A DNA stretch of 5,976 bases from Candidatus Hodarchaeota archaeon. GTDB lineage: Archaea; Asgardarchaeota; Heimdallarchaeia; Hodarchaeales; Hodarchaeaceae. Positions 1-5,811 of this stretch are shown in pieces. Positions within the stretch are counted from its first letter, which is position 1; each line of letters begins with the position of its first letter. Made by a program: the position numbers and the translations under genes. Below the pieces are notes generated by a model, which made no database searches, was not told where the DNA came from, and saw only the letters and a list, made by a program, of their open reading frames with translations. The stretch spans positions 1-5,976 of the forward strand of contig JAUUVJ010000277.1 of the NCBI GenBank assembly GCA_030589605.1, in the 5' to 3' direction.

Positions 1-171
1 GTCGTAGGTGTCGGGTGGATTTTGTTTATACAGCAAACGATTTTTGTGAATTTCTCCGTACATCATGGGATCGGACGCTATTTAACGGACAAGGGGTATT
101 TTCGAGGAGGTGATGCGAAGTACTGGTTGGTTATACGACATGTAATTAACATAAAGAAGAGAAATCAATAA
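1..171 (+). CDS. C-terminal fragment of an unidentified, probably membrane-associated protein (5' end outside window)
   Basis: Frame 1 is open from the first base to a TAA at 169-171, giving 56 residues of a protein whose start lies outside the window. The fragment opens with a hydrophobic stretch (GVGWILFIQQTIFVNF, about residues 3-18), continues with a polar segment rich in Gly, Tyr and Asp (GRYLTDKGYFRGGDAKYW), and ends in a basic tail (INIKKRNQ). A hydrophobic segment followed by a basic tail suits the cytoplasmic end of a membrane protein, but I do not recognise the family. Its G+C (about 42%) is a little above most of the window. A second frame is also open from base 3 to a TGA near 114, so the coding call rests on the longer frame and its plausible composition, and is moderate at best. 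Confidence 0.45.
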   Translation, partial: VVGVGWILFIQQTIFVNFSVHHGIGRYLTDKGYFRGGDAKYWLVIRHVINIKKRNQ

Positions 172-404
172 AGGAAAAAAAATCAGGTTGATGAAACAGT
201 TAATTTAATAATGGTCAGAACTCAGAATAGAGGATTAGTTGAGGATATAGGGAATTGTATTTTTGAATCACCTCGAATAAGTGAAACAGAATTTCTAGCC
301 ACCTGGCTTTATTTGCCCAAAAGATAGCATCTATCATTGATGAAAAGCCTGATCTACAAAAAACATGGTCTGCGTTTCAAAGTCTGAAATTATATGAGAG
401 ATAA
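172..404 (+). pseudogene. Possible frame-broken remnant of a small gene
   Basis: No intact gene is visible here, but two overlapping open frames read like one protein split by a frameshift. The first is in the same frame as the upstream fragment, directly after its TAA; it has an ATG at 211 and runs to a TAG at 325-327 (38 residues from the ATG, including ISETEFLATW). The second, in the next frame, is open from about 285 to a TAA at 402-404 and encodes a charged, helix-like sequence including LFAQKIASIIDEKPDLQK and ending SAFQSLKLYER. It has no ATG, GTG or TTG start of its own. A single shift near 300-306 would join ...EFLATW to LFAQKIAS.... No Shine-Dalgarno site precedes ATG 211. A minus-strand frame is also open across part of this stretch, so chance remains a serious alternative. 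The family is not recognised. Confidence 0.25.
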
Positions 405-563
405 TTATGAAAGAACGACAGACAATCGACATTAGTGATGTTTCTACAGTGAACCATTTCATTTTCGTCCTTTTTTCTTAATCATTTTTGTATAATAGAA
501 TCCTATTTAATAGTAAGGTTTTTGACAGCTAATTTTTCAAAGACCTGTATATTGTTCAGACCA

Positions 564-580
564 TGAAAAATATTAATTAT
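564..580 (+). promoter_or_regulatory. Candidate BRE/TATA promoter of the decarboxylase gene
   Basis: A purine-rich BRE-like TGAAAAA (564-570) is followed directly by an AT-only TATTAATTAT block (571-580). At archaeal spacing this would start transcription near base 600 and leave a leader of about 60 nt ahead of the ATG at 664. The whole 405-663 interval is AT-rich with several similar blocks (for example TGTATAAT near 489-496), so this is the best-placed candidate rather than a firm call. The interval otherwise holds only a 24-codon open frame from ATG 407, which I do not call. Confidence 0.3.
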
Positions 581-651
581 AATGTGGCCTTTCGTACAGA
601 AATTAAGAAATTAATGATGTACTCGGATTTCATCCCCCAAAAATATCACCA

Positions 652-656
652 AAGGA
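652..656 (+). promoter_or_regulatory. Shine-Dalgarno site that fixes the decarboxylase start
   Basis: AAGGA lies 7 nt upstream of the ATG at 664. The alternative in-frame TTG at 658 is only 1 nt from the motif, which is too close. The ATG is therefore preferred, giving 492 residues rather than 494. Confidence 0.65.
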
Positions 657-663
657 ATTGAAT

Positions 664-2142
664 ATGACGTCCACTGATCAGATAAAAGCTCAATTTCATA
701 AAACCCCTTATCCAAAAATAATTTCCCCTGAAACCTTAGTTAATCAACTTAAAACCATTTTACCAATAGCACAAACCTTCCTTGAAGACAGATCTAAAAA
801 TAACTTCTATCGGACCGAAAAACCATCTGATGTAAATAGAGTGTTCGATATTCCGTTACCTATCGAACCAAGTCCAATCGAAGAATGTCTTAAATATATG
901 GAAAGAGAAATTATTCCCAGATTCCCATCGATTTCTAATCCCAGATTTCTGGCATTCATTCCTTCAGATCCAGCTCCCCCTGCATTGCTTGGAGCTCTTT
1001 TAACGCCACTCTTTAATCAATATACTGGTACAGTAATTGGGTCTCCTGGTGCCTCCGCAATTGAAGGTTTGTCTATCAAATGGATAACTCAGATATTGGA
1101 TCTAGATCCTTCAAGCTGGGGGAGTTTTACCATGGGAGGTTCCGGTGCAAATCTAACCTGTATTTATACAGGATTAGTTGATAAAGCTCCTTGGAATATT
1201 AAAAAGAATGGCTTATTTGGGGACAAAAGATTATTGATCTATGTGTCTGATCAAAGTCATAATTGTATAAAGAAAGCTGCCATGTTATTAGGGTTAGGAG
1301 AAGATAGTATTAGGATTATTCCTAGTGATGATTCATATCGTTTGACAGCTGAATCTGTTCGTTCTACTCTCGAGGAAGATGAAAATGATGATAGCAAACT
1401 GCCAATAATGCTAATAGGTACGGCTGGAACTACAAATACAGGGGCTATAGATGATTTAGCAGGATTATATGAACTTGCTCAAGAAAAAAATATGTGGTTT
1501 CATATCGACGGGGCTTATGGTGCCTTTGCAAAAATTTCTGAGGCACCTATTGCCAAAAAACTAGAATTCATAAAACTAGCTGATTCTATTGCTTTAGATA
1601 CACATAAATGGCTGTTTGTCCCTTTTGAAGGTGGGTGCGCAATTGTAAAGGATAGTAAAAAGCTTCACAATGCATTTGAATTAGGGGCAGAATATCTACA
1701 AGATACAGAAATGGAAGAAGATGTTCAATTACAGCGAAATTTTCGATCTTATGGTTTTCCACTGTCAAGAGAATTCCGTGGATTAAAAATTTGGATGACC
1801 ATCCGAAATTATGGGAAATCAGGATTGAAGCAGTTAATTACACGCAATATTCTAGTGGCAGATTATTTGCGATCCAGAATTCTGGAGCATCCAAATCTTG
1901 AATTAATGGCTGAGAGCCAACTTTCTATTGTGTGTTTCAGATGGATTGGATCTGATGAGTTGAATGATATCATAATCTCTGAAATTCAAAAGCGAAAACG
2001 CTTCTATCTAAGTCGGACCACTTTAAGAGGAAAAACAACTCTTCGAGTATGTATCTTGAATCTTCACACTACACCTGAGCTAATGGATGATTTAATTAAA
2101 GAAATTGAAGAAATTGAAGCGATTATCTCAGAAAAATTTTAG
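664..2142 (+). CDS. Pyridoxal-phosphate-dependent group II amino acid decarboxylase (aromatic-L-amino-acid decarboxylase type)
   Basis: A cytosolic fold-type I PLP enzyme predicted to decarboxylate an L-amino acid to its amine and CO2. Family landmarks appear in order (numbering from the ATG at 664): NPRF at 92-95, the motif entering the substrate pocket; GGSGAN at 158-163; His199 in DQSHN, which stacks on the cofactor ring; GTTNTG around 255-260; Asp282 in HIDGAYG, which binds the pyridine nitrogen; and Lys315 in DTHKW, the Schiff-base lysine. Tyr344 in AEYLQD lies 29 residues after that lysine, the same spacing as Lys303 to Tyr332 of the mobile catalytic loop of animal DOPA decarboxylase, so true decarboxylation is expected rather than the aldehyde synthesis linked to Phe or His there. 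The C-terminal part (SIVCFRW; TLRVCILN) also matches the family. At 492 residues it is full length, longer than the roughly 380-400 residues of archaeal MfnA. The substrate (aromatic amino acid, glutamate, aspartate or diaminobutyrate) cannot be fixed from sequence. It appears to be a single-gene unit. Confidence 0.93.
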   Translation: MTSTDQIKAQFHKTPYPKIISPETLVNQLKTILPIAQTFLEDRSKNNFYRTEKPSDVNRVFDIPLPIEPSPIEECLKYMEREIIPRFPSISNPRFLAFIPSDPAPPALLGALLTPLFNQYTGTVIGSPGASAIEGLSIKWITQILDLDPSSWGSFTMGGSGANLTCIYTGLVDKAPWNIKKNGLFGDKRLLIYVSDQSHNCIKKAAMLLGLGEDSIRIIPSDDSYRLTAESVRSTLEEDENDDSKLPIMLIGTAGTTNTGAIDDLAGLYELAQEKNMWFHIDGAYGAFAKISEAPIAKKLEFIKLADSIALDTHKWLFVPFEGGCAIVKDSKKLHNAFELGAEYLQDTEMEEDVQLQRNFRSYGFPLSREFRGLKIWMTIRNYGKSGLKQLITRNILVADYLRSRILEHPNLELMAESQLSIVCFRWIGSDELNDIIISEIQKRKRFYLSRTTLRGKTTLRVCILNLHTTPELMDDLIKEIEEIEAIISEKF

Positions 2143-2259
2143 GTGTAGCCTACTTCTAGACTCAATCATCGAAATAAAAAAAACCAAACAGTGTTAGCTA
2201 TTCGAAAACATAAACATTCTAAGTTTCTAGGTATTATGCGTATGGAACATTAAAATTCC

Positions 2260-2264
2260 TTTTT
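2260..2264 (+). terminator. Possible oligo-T terminator of the decarboxylase gene
   Basis: A run of five T is the first T-tract after the decarboxylase stop, about 118 nt downstream, and no hairpin precedes it. Archaeal polymerase can stop at such tracts, but the run is short and distant, so this is a weak call. Confidence 0.25.
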
Positions 2265-2300
2265 AGGCACTGAAGCAACTAGCATTGTTAAATATTCCTT

Positions 2301-2323
2301 TGCTAATTTTACAGATATTAGCA
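2301..2323. repeat. 7-bp perfect inverted repeat between convergent genes
   Basis: TGCTAAT (2301-2307) and ATTAGCA (2317-2323) are exact reverse complements separated by 9 nt. A further TAGCATT copy lies at about 2280-2286, so the left arm could pair with either side. It sits between two converging genes without an adjoining T-tract. It may be a protein-binding palindrome, a weak hairpin or chance in AT-rich DNA. Confidence 0.4.
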
Positions 2324-2360
2324 TTAAGTTGGGTTATACTATCCTCACGAAAGTATTTCC

Positions 2361-2384
2361 AGAAAAAGAATCCCATTCTGGGAT
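2361..2384 (-). terminator. Hairpin plus T-tract terminator of the 126-residue gene
   Basis: Read on the minus strand, ATCCCA - GAA - TGGGAT forms a 6-bp stem with a 3-nt loop (2384-2370), followed at once by TCTTTTTCT (2369-2361). It begins 12 nt after the stop codon at 2397-2399. The layout is that of an intrinsic terminator, and the T5 would also work as an archaeal oligo-T stop. Confidence 0.6.
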
Positions 2385-2396
2385 AAACACAACTTT

Positions 2397-2777
2397 CTAG
2401 ATATTGAACATTACATAAGGGATCCCGAAAAAAGTATCCCCAATTAGATCCTTAATCTGTTTTCGGGTGCTCATTGTATCATATTGGATTTCTACTTCCC
2501 CTTTTCCAGGACAACGCTCCACTAATGACACAAAGACATTACCTGGGTTAATATTTTCGATTTCCTCAACTGTGTCGAGATGTTCATTATAAATTTGCTC
2601 TGCTTGACTCATATTAGGCAATTGGTCACAAGGTACCCGTTTAGTATCTTGCCCAATGATAAACAATGGTTCAACAACCCAATAAAAAATGATAGCTCCC
2701 CCGAGTATAATACCTGAGATAAACACAACCAATAAAACCCACTTTTTATTATGTTGAAAAACGAAAAGCTTACGCAA
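2397..2777 (-). CDS. Small membrane-anchored protein of unknown function, TTG start
   Basis: A 126-residue protein that I do not recognise. The N-terminus is basic (MRKLFVFQHNKK), followed by one long hydrophobic segment (about residues 13-36, WVLLVVFISGIILGGAII...), so it should be a signal-anchored protein. By charge distribution, the soluble part of about 90 residues should face outside. That domain holds two cysteines, Cys50 (VPCDQ) and Cys89 (ERCPG), which could form a disulfide, an acidic helix-like stretch around 56-75 (SQAEQIYNEHLDTVEEIE), and an aromatic C-terminus (GDTFFGIPYVMF). The start is the TTG at 2775-2777: an in-frame TAA lies five codons upstream, and the next in-frame Met (residue 56) falls beyond the membrane segment. 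No strong Shine-Dalgarno site is visible, and a well-placed TATA element implies a very short leader. The gene has its own promoter-like element and terminator, so it is probably transcribed alone. It could instead be a diverged member of a known periplasmic-type domain family. Confidence 0.72.
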   Translation of the reverse strand: MRKLFVFQHNKKWVLLVVFISGIILGGAIIFYWVVEPLFIIGQDTKRVPCDQLPNMSQAEQIYNEHLDTVEEIENINPGNVFVSLVERCPGKGEVEIQYDTMSTRKQIKDLIGDTFFGIPYVMFNI

Positions 2778-2807
2778 ATTGACTCTATATTATCATTTGA
2801 AAATTGG

Positions 2808-2824
2808 ATATAAAACCTTCCTTT
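2808..2824 (-). promoter_or_regulatory. BRE/TATA promoter of the 126-residue gene, near-leaderless
   Basis: On the minus strand a purine-rich AAAGGAAGG (2824-2816) precedes TTTTATAT (2815-2808). A start site about 26 nt downstream falls near 2785, only about 8 nt before the TTG codon at 2777. This fits the missing ribosome binding site and is typical of archaeal leaderless or short-leader transcripts. Confidence 0.5.
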
Positions 2825-3025
2825 GAACATTTTTGTAAAAAATGAGTGATTCAATCTGTTAAATTCCCAATAATAATCTTTGAAAGCCCCGAATAAGTAT
2901 TTTTATCCCTTTTTAGAAAAATAGGAAATACGGATATCTTTTACCTATCAATTAATCTTATTACCAAGTAAGTTGCGACAATCAGCCTATTGTATATTCA
3001 CTAACTTTCATTTTTAAGTAATAAT

Positions 3026-3032
3026 AAAAAAA
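3026..3032 (-). terminator. Oligo-T terminator of the Kelch/FN3 gene
   Basis: Seven consecutive T on the minus strand begin about 25 nt after the TAA stop at 3058-3060. A further T-rich stretch (3010-3016) follows. There is no clear stem, so it fits archaeal oligo-T termination. Confidence 0.5.
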
Positions 3033-3057
3033 GTGAAGAGTTTATTCAGGAAAAGAA

Positions 3058-4953
3058 TTATCGTTTTCTATATTTTCGTATCAACACTAAGAACGGTGTA
3101 AACAAAATAAAGAGGACGAAAAAACCTCTTATTCCACTTGTTTTAGCAGTAGTAGTTGTGGATATGGCTGTTGTGGTTGCAGTAGTAATTGTTTCAGAAA
3201 TGGTTCGAGTAGCACTAACTTCATTTGAAAATAAGCTTTCCCCAACATTATTTATAGCAGTGACAACATAATAATAAGTCACATCCGGTAAAGTTGTGCT
3301 ATCAATATAATTAGTATTTAATGTAACTCCTAAAAACATGTAATTTCCACTCTGAGAACCACGGTAGATGTTATAACGTATAATAGAAGATCCTCCATTA
3401 TCACTAGGCGGGGTCCAGGATAATTCGACTAAATGGTTGTTTATACTTGATACTAAATTTTTGGGAGCATTTGGAAAGGTTGGTATTGAAATCGAGTACT
3501 CAATTTGCACATTTTTCAGAAATGGTGTTGCTAATTGAAACATATTGGATTCAAATCTTACCCTGTAATGTAGATATTTAGTAATACTGTTAAACGTAAA
3601 ATTGGATGCGGAATATGTAGTATAGCTAAAATCTTCTTCTTTTGTGGTATTTGAGAAACCTATCTGGATTTTTAAGTTTGTATTCACAGGTTGAGAGGAA
3701 GGATTCCATGATAATGTTCCTGCAACCTTATTCATATTGGTAAGGGAATAAATCCTTGATGTGAAAGTCCCATTCTTGTAATACTTGTTACTTGGATAAA
3801 TCCACGTATCATTATAATTGTATGAGTAATCTTTATACCCTCCAAATAAAATAATACGATTTGAAGGTGAATCATAGAATAAAGAATGACTATATCTATC
3901 AGTGGGCCGATTTATTGTTTGAATACGCTGCCAAGTATTAGTAAGGATATTATACATCCAAGTGTCATTATCCCCACCCCCAAACAATACAACTTTATTT
4001 GATGTTGAGTCATATGCTAATGCAGTACTCACTCTTTCACCAGGACAAGGGGATGGATTCATATTCGTCCAGATATTAGTAACGAGATCATACACCCAAG
4101 TATCATTCAAAGGTCCACCAAATCTTCCTCCATATAATACAACTTTAGCTGATTCTGAGTGATATACCATTTCAGGCCAATATCTTGCACTAGGAGAAAC
4201 TGTAGGATACTTTTGAGTCCAGGTATTAGTTAAAGGATCATATATCCAAGTATCTCCTATTGTCCCACCTTCATCAGTCCCTCCAAATAAAACCACTTGA
4301 TTTGCATTTGAATCATAAGCCATTGCATGCCGATATCTTGCACTAGGAGAAGTAGATGGAGTTACGTTTGCCCAAGTATTTGCAGATATATCATAAATCC
4401 AGGTATCTCCAACTATGGAATTACTATCATCTCGTCCACCAAACAAAATTATGTTCTTTAAATTTGTATTATAGACCATAGCAAATTGATCTCTAGCACT
4501 AGGGGAAGTAGATGGGCTTATTTGAGTCCAAGTATTAGTTGGATAATCATAAATCCAAGTGTCTCCTAGCCTATCGGAAGATGAATCAGATCCTCCAAAT
4601 AATAGTCCTTTAGAGGAAAAGCTATCATACGTCATTGAACAGAGATATCTTCTACTTGGATAAGAGAGCTGATTAGTTATATTCTGCCACGAATTATCTA
4701 TTATTCTTTGCTTTAATGTAAGATAATTTAGATCGGATAATGTTATATTTTCCAAGGTACCTTTTAAAAAATCATCTGAACCTTCCACAATAATATTGGA
4801 AGAATTTAGAACAAAATTCGCTTTATTTCTCCTTTGAACCTCATTTGTTTTTTCAGTCGTGAATTGTTCTGTCTTATCCCCGAAAAAACTTCCAGTATGT
4901 ATAAAAAGAAAAGAAATTAAAACTATTATAATTAATAGAATTTTTCCCCGCAT
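3058..4953 (-). CDS. Secreted, membrane-anchored Kelch-propeller / fibronectin type III surface protein
   Basis: A 631-residue predicted cell-surface protein. The ATG at 4951-4953 is chosen because GGAAG lies 9 nt upstream and because it starts the signal peptide cleanly (MRGKILLIIIVLISFLFIHT). After a polar N-terminal region come six Kelch repeats (about 98-147, 151-200, 203-251, 254-301, 303-347, 350-395), each with a hydrophobic-FGG (YGG in the fourth) and a DTW(I/V/M)Y motif; repeats 1-5 also keep the T-N-x-W type strand, and the sixth is shorter. Together they should form a six-bladed beta-propeller. Residues 395-487 look like a beta-sandwich that often follows such propellers in archaeal surface proteins (GTFTSRIYS ... 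GTLSW ... TPFLKNVQIEY). A fibronectin III domain follows (492-583; PNAPKNL, LSWTPPSDNGG, YYYVVTAINNVGES), then a Thr-rich stalk (584-606), a transmembrane helix (about 609-626) and a basic tail, RKYRKR. At least ten N-x-S/T sequons suggest glycosylation. Likely roles are adhesion or glycan/protein binding; no catalytic residues are evident. Confidence 0.92.
   Translation of the reverse strand: MRGKILLIIIVLISFLFIHTGSFFGDKTEQFTTEKTNEVQRRNKANFVLNSSNIIVEGSDDFLKGTLENITLSDLNYLTLKQRIIDNSWQNITNQLSYPSRRYLCSMTYDSFSSKGLLFGGSDSSSDRLGDTWIYDYPTNTWTQISPSTSPSARDQFAMVYNTNLKNIILFGGRDDSNSIVGDTWIYDISANTWANVTPSTSPSARYRHAMAYDSNANQVVLFGGTDEGGTIGDTWIYDPLTNTWTQKYPTVSPSARYWPEMVYHSESAKVVLYGGRFGGPLNDTWVYDLVTNIWTNMNPSPCPGERVSTALAYDSTSNKVVLFGGGDNDTWMYNILTNTWQRIQTINRPTDRYSHSLFYDSPSNRIILFGGYKDYSYNYNDTWIYPSNKYYKNGTFTSRIYSLTNMNKVAGTLSWNPSSQPVNTNLKIQIGFSNTTKEEDFSYTTYSASNFTFNSITKYLHYRVRFESNMFQLATPFLKNVQIEYSISIPTFPNAPKNLVSSINNHLVELSWTPPSDNGGSSIIRYNIYRGSQSGNYMFLGVTLNTNYIDSTTLPDVTYYYVVTAINNVGESLFSNEVSATRTISETITTATTTAISTTTTAKTSGIRGFFVLFILFTPFLVLIRKYRKR
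4181..4516 (-). repeat. Near-identical DNA repeats within the Kelch gene (duplicated blades)
   Basis: The segment encoding the loop between blades (SPSAR, preceded by SPSTS in two of the three) recurs almost unchanged at about 4181-4198, 4334-4351 and 4490-4507, a period of 153-156 bp or 51-52 residues. The first two copies share an exact 18-base match (TATCTTGCACTAGGAGAA on the + strand); the third differs at a few bases. Similar runs encode the DTWIYD strands. This points to recent blade duplication or homogenisation within blades 1-4. Confidence 0.75.
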
Positions 4954-4962
4954 AATTTTTTC

Positions 4963-4967
4963 TTCCA
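4963..4967 (-). promoter_or_regulatory. Shine-Dalgarno site that fixes the Kelch/FN3 start
   Basis: GGAAG on the minus strand lies 9 nt ahead of the ATG at 4953. A longer reading from the TTG at 4968 would put the start codon on top of this motif, so the shorter form is preferred. Confidence 0.6.
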
Positions 4968-5013
4968 AATATGAATAAAGAAGTTTATACTAATCTTCCT
5001 TATTAACTTAACC

Positions 5014-5033
5014 AGTTTATTAAGGAATTTTTC
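5014..5033 (-). promoter_or_regulatory. Candidate BRE/TATA promoter of the Kelch/FN3 gene
   Basis: On the minus strand a GAAAAATTCC block (5033-5024) precedes TTAATAAAC (5022-5014). Transcription would begin near 4993, leaving a leader of about 40 nt that contains the GGAAG site. The nearer GTATAAAC (about 4992-4982) is less likely, because its start site would fall at or inside the ribosome binding site. Confidence 0.35.
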
Positions 5034-5051
5034 AAAAATTTTGTATTATAC
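5034..5051 (+). promoter_or_regulatory. Candidate BRE/TATA promoter of the lipocalin-like gene
   Basis: AAAAATTTTG is followed by GTATTATAC (5043-5051). The expected start near 5072 is just upstream of GGAG at 5075-5078. It lies back to back with the Kelch promoter, so the two elements nearly abut in the 138-bp divergent intergenic region. Confidence 0.4.
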
Positions 5052-5074
5052 TTTACAATGATTTAATAATTTCT

Positions 5075-5087
5075 GGAGATCGTGATA
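5075..5087 (+). promoter_or_regulatory. Ribosome binding region of the lipocalin-like gene
   Basis: GGAG (5075-5078) and GTGAT (5083-5087) both match parts of the consensus complementary to the 16S rRNA 3' end, but are split by a few bases. GGAG is 13 nt and GTGAT 4 nt from the ATG at 5092, so the usual single motif appears interrupted. Confidence 0.45.
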
Positions 5088-5091
5088 AATT

Positions 5092-5514
5092 ATGACTATT
5101 GAGAAATTTGTTGGAACCTGGAAGCTGCTCTCCTTCGAGACACGCTTTGAGGATGGCCGTGTGGAATATCCTATGGGAAAGGATGCTCTTGGTCGTATTA
5201 TTTACACCGCTGAGGGGTATATGTCTGGACATCTTATGCGAAAGCGAGACGCAGGGGAATTCGATAGTAATAATGAACAGTTTGAAGTGCTGACCAAATT
5301 CACTGATCATCTCTCCTATACGGGTAGATTTGAGGTACGGGAGAATACTGTTATTCACTTTGTCGATATCTGTGTGTTTCCAAACTGGGTCGGTTCAGAA
5401 CAGGTACGGTTTTTCAAGTTTGAAGGAGACACGGTAACACTTAGTACGGAACCTTTCAAGTTCAATGGTGAATTGCAGTCTGCCCATCTTGTATGGGAAA
5501 GGGTGACACGCTAA
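5092..5514 (+). CDS. Lipocalin-like domain protein (Lipocalin_5 type)
   Basis: A 140-residue, single-domain, probably cytosolic protein with no signal peptide or membrane segment. It matches the lipocalin-like family known mainly from bacteria and fungi along its whole length: GTWKLLSFE at 8-16, where GTW is the lipocalin-type opening strand; YPMGKDALGRIIYT and GYMSGHLMR within 26-50; LSYTGRFEV at 74-82; an HFVD strand near 89; FPNWVGSEQVR at 96-106; DTVTLST at 113-119; and a closing LVWERV. The fold is a small beta-barrel expected to bind a small hydrophobic ligand. Some relatives are encoded beside polyketide or other secondary-metabolite genes, but the function is mostly unproven. The ATG at 5092 is the only suitable start and removes nothing from the domain. 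The gene is about 45% G+C against about 36-38% for the neighbours and uses more C/G-ending codons, which suggests acquisition by transfer. It is divergent from the Kelch gene and apparently transcribed alone. Confidence 0.88.
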   Translation: MTIEKFVGTWKLLSFETRFEDGRVEYPMGKDALGRIIYTAEGYMSGHLMRKRDAGEFDSNNEQFEVLTKFTDHLSYTGRFEVRENTVIHFVDICVFPNWVGSEQVRFFKFEGDTVTLSTEPFKFNGELQSAHLVWERVTR

Positions 5515-5637
5515 GGAATTCCCACGATCCATCGATGATCCGATTTTCAATGGAAATTGCGCCTCATCCTATCGTCAGTTTATTTAGTTAAAATTAAGGA
5601 GTATTATTCTTCCATTTGAATCAAAATGAGCGCATTT

Positions 5638-5811
5638 CTACTCTGATGTCTGTATTTCAGTCAAATCTGGTTTTGTATTTTCAGGAGATCTCTGGTGTTG
5701 TTGAACTATCCTCTTCCAACCGATGTCATTTAACGTTGGTATTACACATGAACCTCCATATGTCCTAATTTTGTTGAGAAAAAAATCCTCTAATTGGACA
5801 CATAAATGAAT
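5638..5811 (-). pseudogene. Start-less open frame, possible gene relic
   Basis: A minus-strand frame is open for 57 codons between a TAA at 5812-5814 and a TAG at 5638-5640. It reads plausibly as protein, with segments such as LEDFFLNKIRTYGGS, PTLNDIGWKRIVQQHQ and a polar end SPENTKPDLTEIQ, yet it contains no ATG, GTG or TTG start in frame. It follows the GNAT gene on the same strand but in another frame. It could be the end of a degraded gene or a chance frame; I do not recognise a family. The competing plus-strand frame over the same bases weakens the case. Confidence 0.2.
5761..5800 (-). terminator. Inverted repeat with T7 tract downstream of the GNAT gene
   Basis: TGTCCTAATT (5761-5770) and AATTGGACA (5792-5800) pair over nine bases with one bulged base, and GAG/CTC (5776-5778, 5788-5790) can extend the stem. 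The loop carries seven A (5779-5785), which is T7 on the minus strand, about 47 nt after the GNAT stop. The T7 is the likely working part as an archaeal oligo-T stop for the minus-strand gene. Confidence 0.4.

Noticed and set aside
407..481. 24-codon open frame from ATG 407
   Set aside because: Too short, with no ribosome binding site and no recognisable content; it lies within an AT-rich promoter region.
1586..1768. 60-codon minus-strand frame inside the decarboxylase gene
   Set aside because: It lies fully opposite a well-supported gene whose family motifs run through the same bases; it has no ribosome binding site or recognisable domain.
2609..2854. 81-codon minus-strand frame overlapping the start of the 126-residue gene
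   Set aside because: Its composition is unstructured and Phe/Ser/Cys-rich, and it runs across the TATA element. The overlapping 126-residue frame has better topology and a matching terminator.
3962..4162. 66-codon plus-strand frame within the Kelch gene
   Set aside because: It is a shadow of the repetitive Kelch coding strand; the Pro-rich repeats simply mirror the opposite-strand FGG/DTW codons.
5099..5293. 64-codon plus-strand frame inside the lipocalin-like gene
   Set aside because: A shifted-frame shadow with no features of its own.
5053..5358. 101-codon minus-strand frame opposite the lipocalin-like gene
   Set aside because: The plus strand encodes a recognisable full-length domain here, and this frame reads through the plus-strand gene's ribosome binding region.
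5527..5550. CATCGATG palindrome with flanking GATC/GATC as a terminator for the lipocalin-like gene
   Set aside because: The 8-bp palindrome cannot form a normal loop and only TTTT follows, so it is no better than chance as a terminator.
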